A stretch of 20,461 nucleotides of DNA from a virus, in IMG/VR virus record IMGVR_UViG_3300017708_000814, positions 1-20,461 of that record. The stretch is one strand, 5' to 3'. The position numbers and the translations under genes are program-made. The notes beneath the pieces are model-generated. The model saw only the letters and a program-made list of their open reading frames with translations. It had not been told where the DNA came from and made no database searches. This document shows, one piece after another, positions 7,510 through 14,859 of this stretch; positions within the stretch are counted from its first letter, which is position 1; each line of letters begins with the position of its first letter.

Positions 7510-7875
7510 TTATTTTATTTCAAAATATTTACTTAAACCTTGGCCGATATCTTCATATGCAGCTGACATTCTTTCTTGCAATTGAGAAATTTCCTTTGCT
7601 GTTTTTTCAAAGACTTTATATGATTCATTTAAGCCTTTCATATGTCTATTAATAGTAATACCATCAAACCAATCGCCTTCTGATAATGTCATTTGTTGAG
7701 CCATCTCTACCATATATCTAACACGCTCACATAATTCTTGAAGATTGCCTTTTCCATAAACTGATTCTCCTAAATTTGAATATCCTTTTACAGCTTCAAC
7801 AAATTCACGCTTTTGTTCTTTTGATAATTGTACAGGTTCTCTTTCTAATGCTTCTAATATTTCTTTTATTTTCAT
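7510..7875 (-). CDS. Conserved T4-like head-module protein of unknown function
   Basis: A 121-aa, largely helical protein. It begins with a short amphipathic helix (MKIKEILEAL) and LSKEQKREFVEAVKGYSNLG, then VRYMVEMAQQMTLSEGDWFDGITINRHMKGLNESYKVFEKTAKE and a helix ending MSAAYEDIGQGLSKYFEI. The DWFD...NRHMK..ESYKVFEKT pattern recurs in marine T4-like phages in this location near gp21, always without known function. It overlaps the protease stop by ATGA, so the two are likely co-translated. A role in prohead assembly is inferred from position only. Confidence 0.75.
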   Translation of the reverse strand: MKIKEILEALEREPVQLSKEQKREFVEAVKGYSNLGESVYGKGNLQELCERVRYMVEMAQQMTLSEGDWFDGITINRHMKGLNESYKVFEKTAKEISQLQERMSAAYEDIGQGLSKYFEIK

Positions 7876-8498
7876 GGTAAAATCCTACATTTTCCATCAT
7901 CACATAATATTGATGTAATAATTTCATTTACTTTTAAATAGTTATTTTGTTTGTTTTTATTAACTGACTCAGTCATTGGTCGAAGAAATGCTCCATGAGT
8001 CGATGGATTTGATACAAAATCAAAACATATTAATTCAAAGTCTTCTTGAACTTCTACTGCTGATTCTTTATATAATTCTTTAACAGATCCTAATCCTCTA
8101 CTTGATATTCCTAATGTAATACCAGCATCAAATAATGATTTTAATATTTTTCCGCTAGGTGTTTCTAATATTTGTACAGCCCCTTTTAAATCATCACCTT
8201 CCCACCACATTTTTAAAATATTATGAGATACATTATTTAAGTTAACAACTGATGATTCTGGATGATCTAATTCTCCTAATGCTCTATTTTGTTCAATATA
8301 TTCTTTTTGATACTTTTGTGCTTCACGATGAAGTATATTTTTTGGATATACTCTACCATTTTGATTTTTAGCCCCAGCACGTTGTAACACTCCTTGAACA
8401 ACTAATCCGCCTGGTACTCCAAATTGTGCACCTGATTGCTCATTAACTGGACCAATTGGTTTAAATGGCATATATTCAACTAATAGTGACTTACTCAT
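7872..8498 (-). CDS. 21: Prohead core scaffold and protease (gp21)
   Basis: The 208-aa serine protease is expected to process gp23, the scaffold and other prohead proteins in the assembling capsid. Herpesvirus/T4-type protease features are visible: an N-terminal strand (GGLVVQGVLQRAGAKNQNGRVYP), the catalytic His in GELDHPE (His79), the nucleophile in GITLGISSRGLGS (Ser132 or Ser133), and FDFVSNPSTHGAFL near 159-172. The length matches T4 gp21 (212 aa). The ATG is set by TAGGAG six bases upstream, inside the end of the previous gene. It lies between portal and scaffold/capsid genes, in T4 order. In this family the protease also cleaves itself. Confidence 0.94.
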   Translation of the reverse strand: MSKSLLVEYMPFKPIGPVNEQSGAQFGVPGGLVVQGVLQRAGAKNQNGRVYPKNILHREAQKYQKEYIEQNRALGELDHPESSVVNLNNVSHNILKMWWEGDDLKGAVQILETPSGKILKSLFDAGITLGISSRGLGSVKELYKESAVEVQEDFELICFDFVSNPSTHGAFLRPMTESVNKNKQNNYLKVNEIITSILCDDGKCRILP

Positions 8499-8499
8499 A

Positions 8500-9192
8500 T
8501 TATTCTCCTAAACTTCTTACTCTTTCTGAAATTTTTAATAATCTTTCTGAAATTTTATTTAATGCGTTATGAGTAGACTTTTTATATGTAGATCCAGCTA
8601 TACCAGATTCATTTTTTAATCTAGACGTATATCTAACTAATTGTTCTATTTCTTGTAATTTTTTTGCTACTTCTTTTATAGTTCCATTAACGGTTTGAGA
8701 AGGAGTAGACTTTGGGTTGCCAGTTGAAAATTTAGAATATGATTCAATTAAAGCAGCATATTTTGCATCCATTGCTTTTTGAACTGATTCATATTTCATT
8801 TTCTTTTTCTTTTTAGCTTGAGCTTTTGTTGAAAATGCATATGGAGTTTGATATCCAGCTACTCCACCAGTAGTACTCATTTCAGCTAATTCATCTTCTG
8901 TTAATTCAATTTCTGCATCTGGATCTTGTTTTTGTAAGTCCATTGCTGTTTTTGGATCTGAAGTTTTTATAGTTTCATTAGCAGCGTCTTTCATATCTTC
9001 TTCAGTATCTCCGTCACCATCTAAGTCTAAAAAGTCAGGTTTAGCATCTTCTTTTTTCATTGCTTTTTTGATAGCTTTGTCTTTGACTCCCATATATTCA
9101 TCTTTGTCAGACTCTTGTTCGCCATCGCCATCCCAATCACGTTCATTTATTTCTTGAAATTTAGATTCTATTTCTTTTAAAAAAGATTTCAT
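8500..9192 (-). CDS. Prohead-core-region protein with EF-hand-like Asp motifs
   Basis: The 230-aa product occupies the gp67/gp68 position between portal and protease. Two calcium-loop-like motifs, DWDGDGEQE (19-27) and DLDGDGDTE (56-64), have the DxDxDG half-loop seen in EF-hand and dockerin modules but lack the usual final Glu. An acidic stretch, the MSTTGGVAGYQTPYAFST segment (105-122), a Lys-rich patch (123-133) and helical segments follow, ending with coiled-coil-like SERLLKISERVRSLGE. Related PDFLDxDxDGD segments occur in head-region proteins of marine T4-like phages. It may be a core protein removed by gp21; that is inference from placement. It overlaps the 284-aa gene by ATGA. Confidence 0.75.
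   Translation of the reverse strand: MKSFLKEIESKFQEINERDWDGDGEQESDKDEYMGVKDKAIKKAMKKEDAKPDFLDLDGDGDTEEDMKDAANETIKTSDPKTAMDLQKQDPDAEIELTEDELAEMSTTGGVAGYQTPYAFSTKAQAKKKKKMKYESVQKAMDAKYAALIESYSKFSTGNPKSTPSQTVNGTIKEVAKKLQEIEQLVRYTSRLKNESGIAGSTYKKSTHNALNKISERLLKISERVRSLGE
8505..8510 (-). promoter_or_regulatory. Shine-Dalgarno site of gp21 inside the preceding gene
   Basis: TAGGAG on the minus strand lies 6 nt before the gp21 ATG at 8498 and encodes the last residues of the 230-aa protein. It supports this start and translational coupling. Confidence 0.65.
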
Positions 9193-10040
9193 TTATTTAC
9201 TTTCTTTAATTCAGTTATTAAATCATAATATCTTAATAATGATAAAATATGTGATTCTTTAACAATTTTAATTGTTTCAACATTACATAGCATTTTAGAT
9301 AATCCATCAATTTTTATTTTAGTTGCTTTATCTGTAACTAATGAAACTTGCTCTTTTAATTCGTTCTTAATAGATGGTATAACTTTTCTAAAATATTGTT
9401 TTAATTGTTCAGTATCATTAACGTGAGTAATATACTGATTTAAAAGATTTTTTTGACTTTCATTTAAACCTGAATATTTTTCGTTAAATTTATCTACTAA
9501 TAATTTATATGTTAATAATCGTGTGTCAGGACTTTGAGACTTATATGCTTCGATAATTTTATCTACCTTTGGTTGTGTTTCTTCTTTTATTAAAATATGT
9601 CCAACAATTTCGGTTTTGCATTCTAATAACTGTTTAGGATTATCAACATCATTATATTCAAATATTTTATATATAGATGCTAATGTTTTATAATTATTAA
9701 TTCTAATTTTAGAAATTTTTGTGAAATTAAAATTTTCTGAAATTTCTTTTACTAAATTATAACGTTGTCTCTTAAGCACGCTTTTGTTTAGATGATTATG
9801 TGCACTTTTACAAGTACGAATAAAATCTAATACAGACGCTTCTGATTTAAGTTGTTCTTTGATTAAAGAATTATATAATTGTAATTCTTTAGATAATTCT
9901 GTATTTTTTCCGAAGTATTTTTTTATAATATTAATTGTTAAAGATTTGTCTGTAGTCAATGACTCAGAAGTTAACTTTCTAACTAATATTTCAAAGAGTA
10001 TCGCTGTATTTTTATATTTTGAATGTTTTAAATTTTTCAT
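9189..10040 (-). CDS. Conserved portal-adjacent protein of unknown function
   Basis: A basic, mostly helical protein of 283 aa from the ATG at 10040; a GTG at 10043 would add one residue. The opening LKHSKYKNTAILFEILVRKLTSESL matches a conserved start (SKYKNT..LFE.LVR..T...L) seen in proteins next to the portal in marine T4-like phages. The rest is helical, with many Lys/Ile/Asn. No enzymatic motif is seen. It sits in the T4 gp67 position but is far longer than gp67 (80 aa), so homology is not implied. The start is unusual: the AAAGGA site lies directly before a two-codon ATG-TAT-TAA at 10053-10045, and the gene starts a few bases later. It ends in an ATGA overlap with the next gene. Confidence 0.78.
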   Translation of the reverse strand: MKNLKHSKYKNTAILFEILVRKLTSESLTTDKSLTINIIKKYFGKNTELSKELQLYNSLIKEQLKSEASVLDFIRTCKSAHNHLNKSVLKRQRYNLVKEISENFNFTKISKIRINNYKTLASIYKIFEYNDVDNPKQLLECKTEIVGHILIKEETQPKVDKIIEAYKSQSPDTRLLTYKLLVDKFNEKYSGLNESQKNLLNQYITHVNDTEQLKQYFRKVIPSIKNELKEQVSLVTDKATKIKIDGLSKMLCNVETIKIVKESHILSLLRYYDLITELKKVNK

Positions 10041-10064
10041 CACTTTAATACATAGTCCTTTTCA

Positions 10065-10073
10065 TATAAATAT
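10065..10073 (-). promoter_or_regulatory. ATATTTATA intergenic motif upstream of the portal-adjacent gene
   Basis: ATATTTATA followed by TGAAAAGGA on the coding strand, 24 nt before the ATG at 10040. It is one of five 9-base copies found in short intergenic gaps. A regulatory role is inferred from repetition. Confidence 0.4.
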
Positions 10074-10080
10074 GGTTTAA

Positions 10081-11904
10081 TTATAAAATATTATCTTCGT
10101 CTAATAAAGAAGAAGAATTATTTAATTTTTTGTCAGTTTCAGTTAATATTTTAGATTTTTTTGATGTTAATTTTTTAATAATATTAGCATTTTCCATTGC
10201 CGTTGCTTTAGTAACATTATTTTTCATTCTATCATTTGGCTGAAATGTTGATGTGAAATTTTTAGGATCTGTTCCTTGTTTTAATGTTTTTGCTCCGGTT
10301 GGATCCCATCCAAATTCATTATCATGTTGACCATATTTAATTCCTTCTGGAGGTCTTCCGCCTGTATCTTTGTTTTCTACATCATCTGTACTCATATGTA
10401 ATGAAGCTAAATCGTGAGGAGTACCATAAGATGTTCCAGTTAGAGTTGGATCATTTCCTTCTTGCTCAATTTGATTTTGACGGAATCTTAATTTTAGATC
10501 CTCTACTACGTTATTACGCTCTTCTAACCACTGTTCTTCAGACATATTAAATATAAACTCATAAATGTATTTGTCTGATAATAGTTTAGAATCTTTCATT
10601 GCTACTGCCAATTGAATCTTTTCATTCATTAATGCAACTTTTTGTTGATCATAAATAATTGATGGTGCAGTTAATTCTAATTCAAATCCTACTAAGTCTT
10701 CTCCTTCATATCCTTGCGAATATAAATGTATAATTCCTATTTTTACTAATTCAGAAACAACAATTTTTTGTATTCTTTCAATTGTTCTAGCAAATCTAAT
10801 ATCCATTGAAGCTAATGTAGTTTTTCCTTCAACGCCTTCATCATATCCTAAAAATGGCTTTGGTATTTTTAAAGCAGCCATCATTTTATTTTTTACGTAT
10901 TCGATATCATCTATACCTGTAAATTCCATTCCTGGCAATGTATCTATTTGTGTTTGACTATTACCTCCTCTTACAGGCAAGTAATAATCTTCTAACATAT
11001 TATTTAAATTAAACTTTAAATTATAATTACCAGTATTTTTATCTACATATGGAATTTTTTTCATTTTATTAATAATTGTTTCCATAAATGAATCTACTTC
11101 ATTTGGTGGAATATTACCAATATCAATTTTAAAAATTCTTTTTTCTGGCGCTCTCATTATTCTATGAATTAACATTGCATCTTCAAGCATCATTAATTTT
11201 TGAAATTCTTGTCTAGCTCCTTCTAACATTGATCTACCATATGGTAAAAAATTTGAATCAGATATCATTCTAAAATGAGCAATTTCAAAAACATCATATT
11301 CATCTAATTCAGAATAAGAATGTCTAAATTTAATTTCATACTCACCAGTTTCTTCATTAAATTCTTCTAATCGTTCTATTTCATATGCAGATAATGGTCT
11401 CGCATTTAATATTCCTAATCCGTCTGCTATATCCAATTTTAAATAAAAATCTCCATATTTACATAAATTTCTAATCCATGGCCACATATTAAAATCAATA
11501 TTTAATATATCATAATATAAGTTATGTAATACTTTCTGTATTGGAGTTTTGTTTGTTTTAATTGTTAGAATTTCTCCAAATTGATCTGCTAATGATGACT
11601 CATCTGAATATATATCTAATGCAGAAGATATAATAGGATCTTTGTCCATCATTTCATAATCTGTATATAATTGCATACGACTCTGTTGTGAATAATGATT
11701 TGAATCATATCCGCCATATGAACCTTGAGCATGTTTTCTAGACCCATGTAGTCTACTATATCTATCTGCTAATCTTGTTTGAGATAAATTTCCAGTAGAT
11801 TGTAATTTATTTGTATCAACTATTTTAAGTCGATCTTTGCCGTATTTACGAACTACTACATTAGTAGAGAATAAATTTTGTAAACGTTTTCTTAAAGACG
11901 CCAT
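10081..11904 (-). CDS. 20: Portal vertex protein (gp20)
   Basis: The 607-aa product forms the dodecameric ring that nucleates the prohead and through which DNA is packaged. gp20 features in order: YEMMDKDPIISSALDIYSDE, DQFGEILTI, the WPWIRNLCKYGDFYLKLDI segment, the conserved FRMISDSNFLPYGRSMLEGAR and LMMLEDAMLIHRIMRAPEKRIFKIDIGNIPP, then YVKNKMMAALKIPKPFLGYDE and GKTTLASMDIRFARTIERIQ. T4 gp20 is 524 aa; the additional length is a polar C-terminal tail (about residues 500-607) with LASLHMSTDDVENKDTGGRPPEG. The gene follows gp17 directly. Its 36-nt leader holds a perfect TATAAATA on the coding strand. Confidence 0.96.
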   Translation of the reverse strand: MASLRKRLQNLFSTNVVVRKYGKDRLKIVDTNKLQSTGNLSQTRLADRYSRLHGSRKHAQGSYGGYDSNHYSQQSRMQLYTDYEMMDKDPIISSALDIYSDESSLADQFGEILTIKTNKTPIQKVLHNLYYDILNIDFNMWPWIRNLCKYGDFYLKLDIADGLGILNARPLSAYEIERLEEFNEETGEYEIKFRHSYSELDEYDVFEIAHFRMISDSNFLPYGRSMLEGARQEFQKLMMLEDAMLIHRIMRAPEKRIFKIDIGNIPPNEVDSFMETIINKMKKIPYVDKNTGNYNLKFNLNNMLEDYYLPVRGGNSQTQIDTLPGMEFTGIDDIEYVKNKMMAALKIPKPFLGYDEGVEGKTTLASMDIRFARTIERIQKIVVSELVKIGIIHLYSQGYEGEDLVGFELELTAPSIIYDQQKVALMNEKIQLAVAMKDSKLLSDKYIYEFIFNMSEEQWLEERNNVVEDLKLRFRQNQIEQEGNDPTLTGTSYGTPHDLASLHMSTDDVENKDTGGRPPEGIKYGQHDNEFGWDPTGAKTLKQGTDPKNFTSTFQPNDRMKNNVTKATAMENANIIKKLTSKKSKILTETDKKLNNSSSLLDEDNIL

Positions 11905-11917
11905 ATTGTTTCTTTTT

Positions 11918-11933
11918 TATTTATATATAAATA
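11918..11933 (-). promoter_or_regulatory. T4-type late promoter box in a 16-bp palindrome upstream of portal
   Basis: TATTTATATATAAATA is a perfect palindrome, so the exact T4 late -10 box TATAAATA is present on both strands. The coding-strand box (11925-11918) ends 13 nt before the portal ATG, which would give a very short leader. The other half, together with base 11934, is the ATATTTATA motif found in other gaps. Promoter activity is inferred from the match. Confidence 0.55.
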
Positions 11934-11940
11934 TAACTTA

Positions 11941-13518
11941 CTACAGAAGCCATGTTAAATTTTCATCATTTTCGCCATTATGCCAATTCCATGCATCAGA
12001 TGGACGAGTATCATTTCCAGTATAAATTGTAGTATCAGTCTTTTGTACTTTGGATAATGCTCGTTTATTTAAGTCAATACCATGTTGTCTTAATTTTAAA
12101 CTAGTATCTCGCAACCACAATCCTATTGCATAAGCCATTACTAAATCATCATTATATCCTACTTGTGCTTGAGCTTTTCCGTTCAACCAAACAAATACAA
12201 ACAATTCTTGTATTAATCTTTTTGATTTTATTATTGGAGTTCCTTCACGCATATACATTTCTAATGCTGATATCATTAATGGTCTAGTTCTAGATGTAGT
12301 TGATACGCCTGGTACCATTTTTGTTTTATCTTTTATATCATATCCTTTTAATAATTGAACTTCTAAATCAACATATCCATCATCTTTATATGTATAAAAT
12401 ATATTTTCATAATTTCTATCCAATGCTGGTTGTATTGCAGCCCATCCAATGTTTGCATTCTCTATTGCTAATAATGCATTATTCCATTCAGTTGCAACCG
12501 TTACTAACATATTTCCAAAATCTTTTGGAGGTAGTTTACCTTTATATTCTGCAACTTGTGTTATTGTTTCTACATCTAAAACATGAAATGTAGACCAATC
12601 AGCTCCATCTCCACGAGCAACATCAGCTACAATTATATAATTTTTTGTATAGTCTGGATATTCCCATATCCAATATCCATTATCAAAACCTCTTTTTTCA
12701 ACTGGGTCTTGACATTTTAATTCAAACTCTTGTAATATTAATCCGTCTACAACAGTATGGCCAGAAGATATAAAGTCACAATCACATTCTTGAGCTGCTC
12801 CTCTTTCGCCTAATAGTTTTGTTTGATCATTTCTCCAAGATTGATCTCTTTCTGGATGCAAATTCCATTGCAGTTTAATTGTTTCAAATCCATTAATACC
12901 ATTTTCAGCATCTACCCATGTTTGATGAAACCAATTACCAATACCATTAGGAGTTGATAATACAATTGCACCACCACCAGTAGATAATGTAGCTTGAGAT
13001 GCTACCCATATTTCTTCAATATTTCTAATAAATGCTGCTTCATCAACTATTAATAATGACAATGCTTCAGAACGTGCGCCTGTTGACGAACTAGATATTG
13101 CTTTAATTTCAGATCCATTTGCAAATTTTAATGATAATTTATTATTAGTAACAATTTGTGTTTTTAACCAACTTGGTAAATTTTCATTCATTATTTGAAC
13201 TTTACTTACTAAGTTTTTTGCTACGTCTTGAGTGGTTGCAATGACTAAAACGTTAAAGTCTTCATTGAATAACATTGACCATAATGCATACCCAGCTGAT
13301 AATGTTGATATACCTAATTGACGTGATTTAAGAATTACATTATAACGATTATTTTGTAAAGTAGATAATGATTCTTCTTGGAATGGAAATAAATTAAATT
13401 TTATTTTTCCTCTGATAGGATGTTGTATATAACAAAATTTACGCATAAAATATACGGGATCATTCGCACATTTTAAATATTGCTCTTGTACTATCTGTTT
13501 TATATTTTTTTCACTCAT
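11941..13518 (-). CDS. 17: Terminase large subunit (gp17)
   Basis: The 525-aa product is the packaging ATPase-nuclease that docks on the portal. The ATPase domain has an adenine-binding-type FPFQEE (44-49), Walker A KSRQLGIST (64-72), Walker B LLIVDEAAF (155-163, with Asp159-Glu160) and coupling motif STPNG (188-192). The RNase-H-like nuclease has Asp299 in IIVADVARGDG, Glu353 in AIENANIG and Asp457/Asp458 in GYNDDLVMAYAIG. The length is slightly below T4 gp17 (610 aa). Walker A has Ile in place of the usual lysine before Ser/Thr; a lysine lies at the front of the loop, as in other terminases. It starts by ATGA overlap after a small membrane protein and is directly followed by portal. No recognisable gp16 precedes it. 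Confidence 0.96.
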   Translation of the reverse strand: MSEKNIKQIVQEQYLKCANDPVYFMRKFCYIQHPIRGKIKFNLFPFQEESLSTLQNNRYNVILKSRQLGISTLSAGYALWSMLFNEDFNVLVIATTQDVAKNLVSKVQIMNENLPSWLKTQIVTNNKLSLKFANGSEIKAISSSSTGARSEALSLLIVDEAAFIRNIEEIWVASQATLSTGGGAIVLSTPNGIGNWFHQTWVDAENGINGFETIKLQWNLHPERDQSWRNDQTKLLGERGAAQECDCDFISSGHTVVDGLILQEFELKCQDPVEKRGFDNGYWIWEYPDYTKNYIIVADVARGDGADWSTFHVLDVETITQVAEYKGKLPPKDFGNMLVTVATEWNNALLAIENANIGWAAIQPALDRNYENIFYTYKDDGYVDLEVQLLKGYDIKDKTKMVPGVSTTSRTRPLMISALEMYMREGTPIIKSKRLIQELFVFVWLNGKAQAQVGYNDDLVMAYAIGLWLRDTSLKLRQHGIDLNKRALSKVQKTDTTIYTGNDTRPSDAWNWHNGENDENLTWLL

Positions 13519-13895
13519 TGAACAACTTCAACGATCATCTTTCCGGTGAATAGCGTGGTTAATATACCTGTTCCAAACCATATTACTTTATGATCGTACC
13601 ATTTTGGTTTTAAATATTTTTCTCGCTGTATATACAAATCTATATTTTCATTTAATAGTTTTACTTTTGTATTTGTATATATTAATTCTATAGAATCTAA
13701 TCTTATAACTGTTTCTAAATCAGATATTAATGTTTCTTGTTGAGAAATTATTTCGTTATTAATAGAATCCATATAATATAATGAATCTAATGTTTCTGAA
13801 ATATCAATAATTTCTTTACTAGTAAAACATGTATCTGCCATTTGTCCAAAATATATTAATGGACATATAAATAATATAATAAAAATATTTTTCAT
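13515..13895 (-). CDS. Small protein with signal peptide and C-terminal membrane segment (possible spanin-like)
   Basis: The 126-aa product has a hydrophobic N-terminus (about residues 3-17, IFIILFICPLIYFG) that looks like a signal peptide or anchor. A predicted helical, coiled-coil-like middle follows (about 27-95, rich in Ser/Leu/Glu/Ile), then KPKWYDHK and a hydrophobic segment (about 104-125, VIWFGTGILTTLFTGKMIVEV). Two membrane ends joined by a coiled coil resemble the unimolecular-spanin layout, though no clear lipobox is seen around Cys11. It overlaps both neighbours by ATGA: the Lys-rich membrane protein before it and the terminase after it. A lysis role is inferred from topology only. 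Similar arrangements near W-F-G-x-G membrane segments are familiar from phages of Bacteroidota. Confidence 0.55.
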   Translation of the reverse strand: MKNIFIILFICPLIYFGQMADTCFTSKEIIDISETLDSLYYMDSINNEIISQQETLISDLETVIRLDSIELIYTNTKVKLLNENIDLYIQREKYLKPKWYDHKVIWFGTGILTTLFTGKMIVEVVQ

Positions 13896-14227
13896 TTCCT
13901 AGTTCTTTTTCTAATATTTGCTGCTGCTGATTTAACTGCTTCTTCTTTAGACTTTACTACTTTAGGTTTTTTTGGAACTGGTTGTTTTTTTTGTTCTTTT
14001 GTTTTTTCTATTTTCTTTTTTGTTGTTTCAACTTTTTTCTTAGCAACTTGTTTTTGTTTTTTAACTTCTTCAAGTTGTCCATCTAATTTATCAATTGTTT
14101 TATTATTATTGTCAATTTTCTTTTTTGCTTCATTAGCTTTTTTAGAGTTATTTTTTGATAATATAAAAAATATTCCAACTATTCCAGTTAAAATACCTAA
14201 TATAATTTTCCAATATTTTTTAATCAT
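13892..14227 (-). CDS. Lys-rich membrane-anchored coiled-coil protein
   Basis: The 111-aa product has an N-terminal membrane segment at about residues 7-24 (KIILGILTGIVGIFFILS), then a strongly charged heptad-like region (about 28-80, repeated KK/KV/KKK with Leu/Val/Ile positions), a Pro/Lys stretch and a basic tail (ANIRKRTRK). It overlaps the Cys-cluster gene by 8 nt and the next membrane gene by ATGA, so the two membrane proteins look like a translated pair. Possible roles are an inner-membrane spanin component or a holin-like or membrane-tethered assembly factor. I do not recognise a family, and the low complexity limits homology. Confidence 0.6.
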   Translation of the reverse strand: MIKKYWKIILGILTGIVGIFFILSKNNSKKANEAKKKIDNNNKTIDKLDGQLEEVKKQKQVAKKKVETTKKKIEKTKEQKKQPVPKKPKVVKSKEEAVKSAAANIRKRTRK

Positions 14228-14855
14228 TATTTGCCTTTTCTTTATTTAAATTTTCTAAAAAGTTTTCTTTAAACTTTGCAAATTGTGTTTCTACTTTTTC
14301 TTCAAATTCTTCTGGAGTCATTTGTGCGTCCCACGTTTCCATTAATCCATCTGAATTTGTTACGTATTGTTGTTGTTCAGTATATGCTATTTTTAAAGCT
14401 TTAACATCTTCTTCTGCTCTTTTTAACCACGCTTCTGCATTATTTTGTATACGTTTCTTTTCATATTCTTCATATTTACCAGTAACACGAAGTTTATGTT
14501 CCATTTCTATAACACAATCATAACACATACCATGAATACGTTGCATTTTTTTATCTAGGTGATTATAAGTAGATTTACAACAATCTTTTTTACAATTTGG
14601 ATATGAGTTAAGATGTTCTCTAACTTCTTGTGCTATTGAGTTAGCTGGTTGTTTAACTCTAAACCCATTTTTTTGTTCTATTCGATACAGAGTATTACCA
14701 ATTTTTTCTTCCCAAACATCTCCAATTTCTCGGCGTTTATTTTTTTCTGCTTTTTGTTTAGCATCAGAAAATCCAATTGTTTTTTTAGTTTGGAACTTGT
14801 GCGTCCCGGCAATCATTTCTTTGACTGCTTTTATATTTTGTAACTTTTTTGACAT
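14220..14855 (-). CDS. Unknown protein with a possible zinc-binding Cys cluster
   Basis: The 211-aa, charged product starts MSKKLQNIKAVKEMIAG. A short conserved-looking core reads IGDVWEEKIGNTLYRIEQKNGF (44-65). Five cysteines are clustered: CKKDCC (88-93) and CYDC (111-114), with His99 and His108 between them. This CxxxC...CxxC arrangement could bind a zinc ion. The C-terminal half is long and helical, with an acidic tail. It stands two genes before gp17, roughly where T4 has small terminase gp16, but I see no real gp16 similarity. DNA or RNA binding is possible from the Cys cluster; function is unknown. Confidence 0.65.
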   Translation of the reverse strand: MSKKLQNIKAVKEMIAGTHKFQTKKTIGFSDAKQKAEKNKRREIGDVWEEKIGNTLYRIEQKNGFRVKQPANSIAQEVREHLNSYPNCKKDCCKSTYNHLDKKMQRIHGMCYDCVIEMEHKLRVTGKYEEYEKKRIQNNAEAWLKRAEEDVKALKIAYTEQQQYVTNSDGLMETWDAQMTPEEFEEKVETQFAKFKENFLENLNKEKANND

Positions 14856-14859
14856 AATT

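Noticed and set aside
14220-14855. Small terminase subunit gp16
   Set aside because: Position fits roughly, but the Cys cluster and length do not match gp16, and no gp16 motif is recognised.
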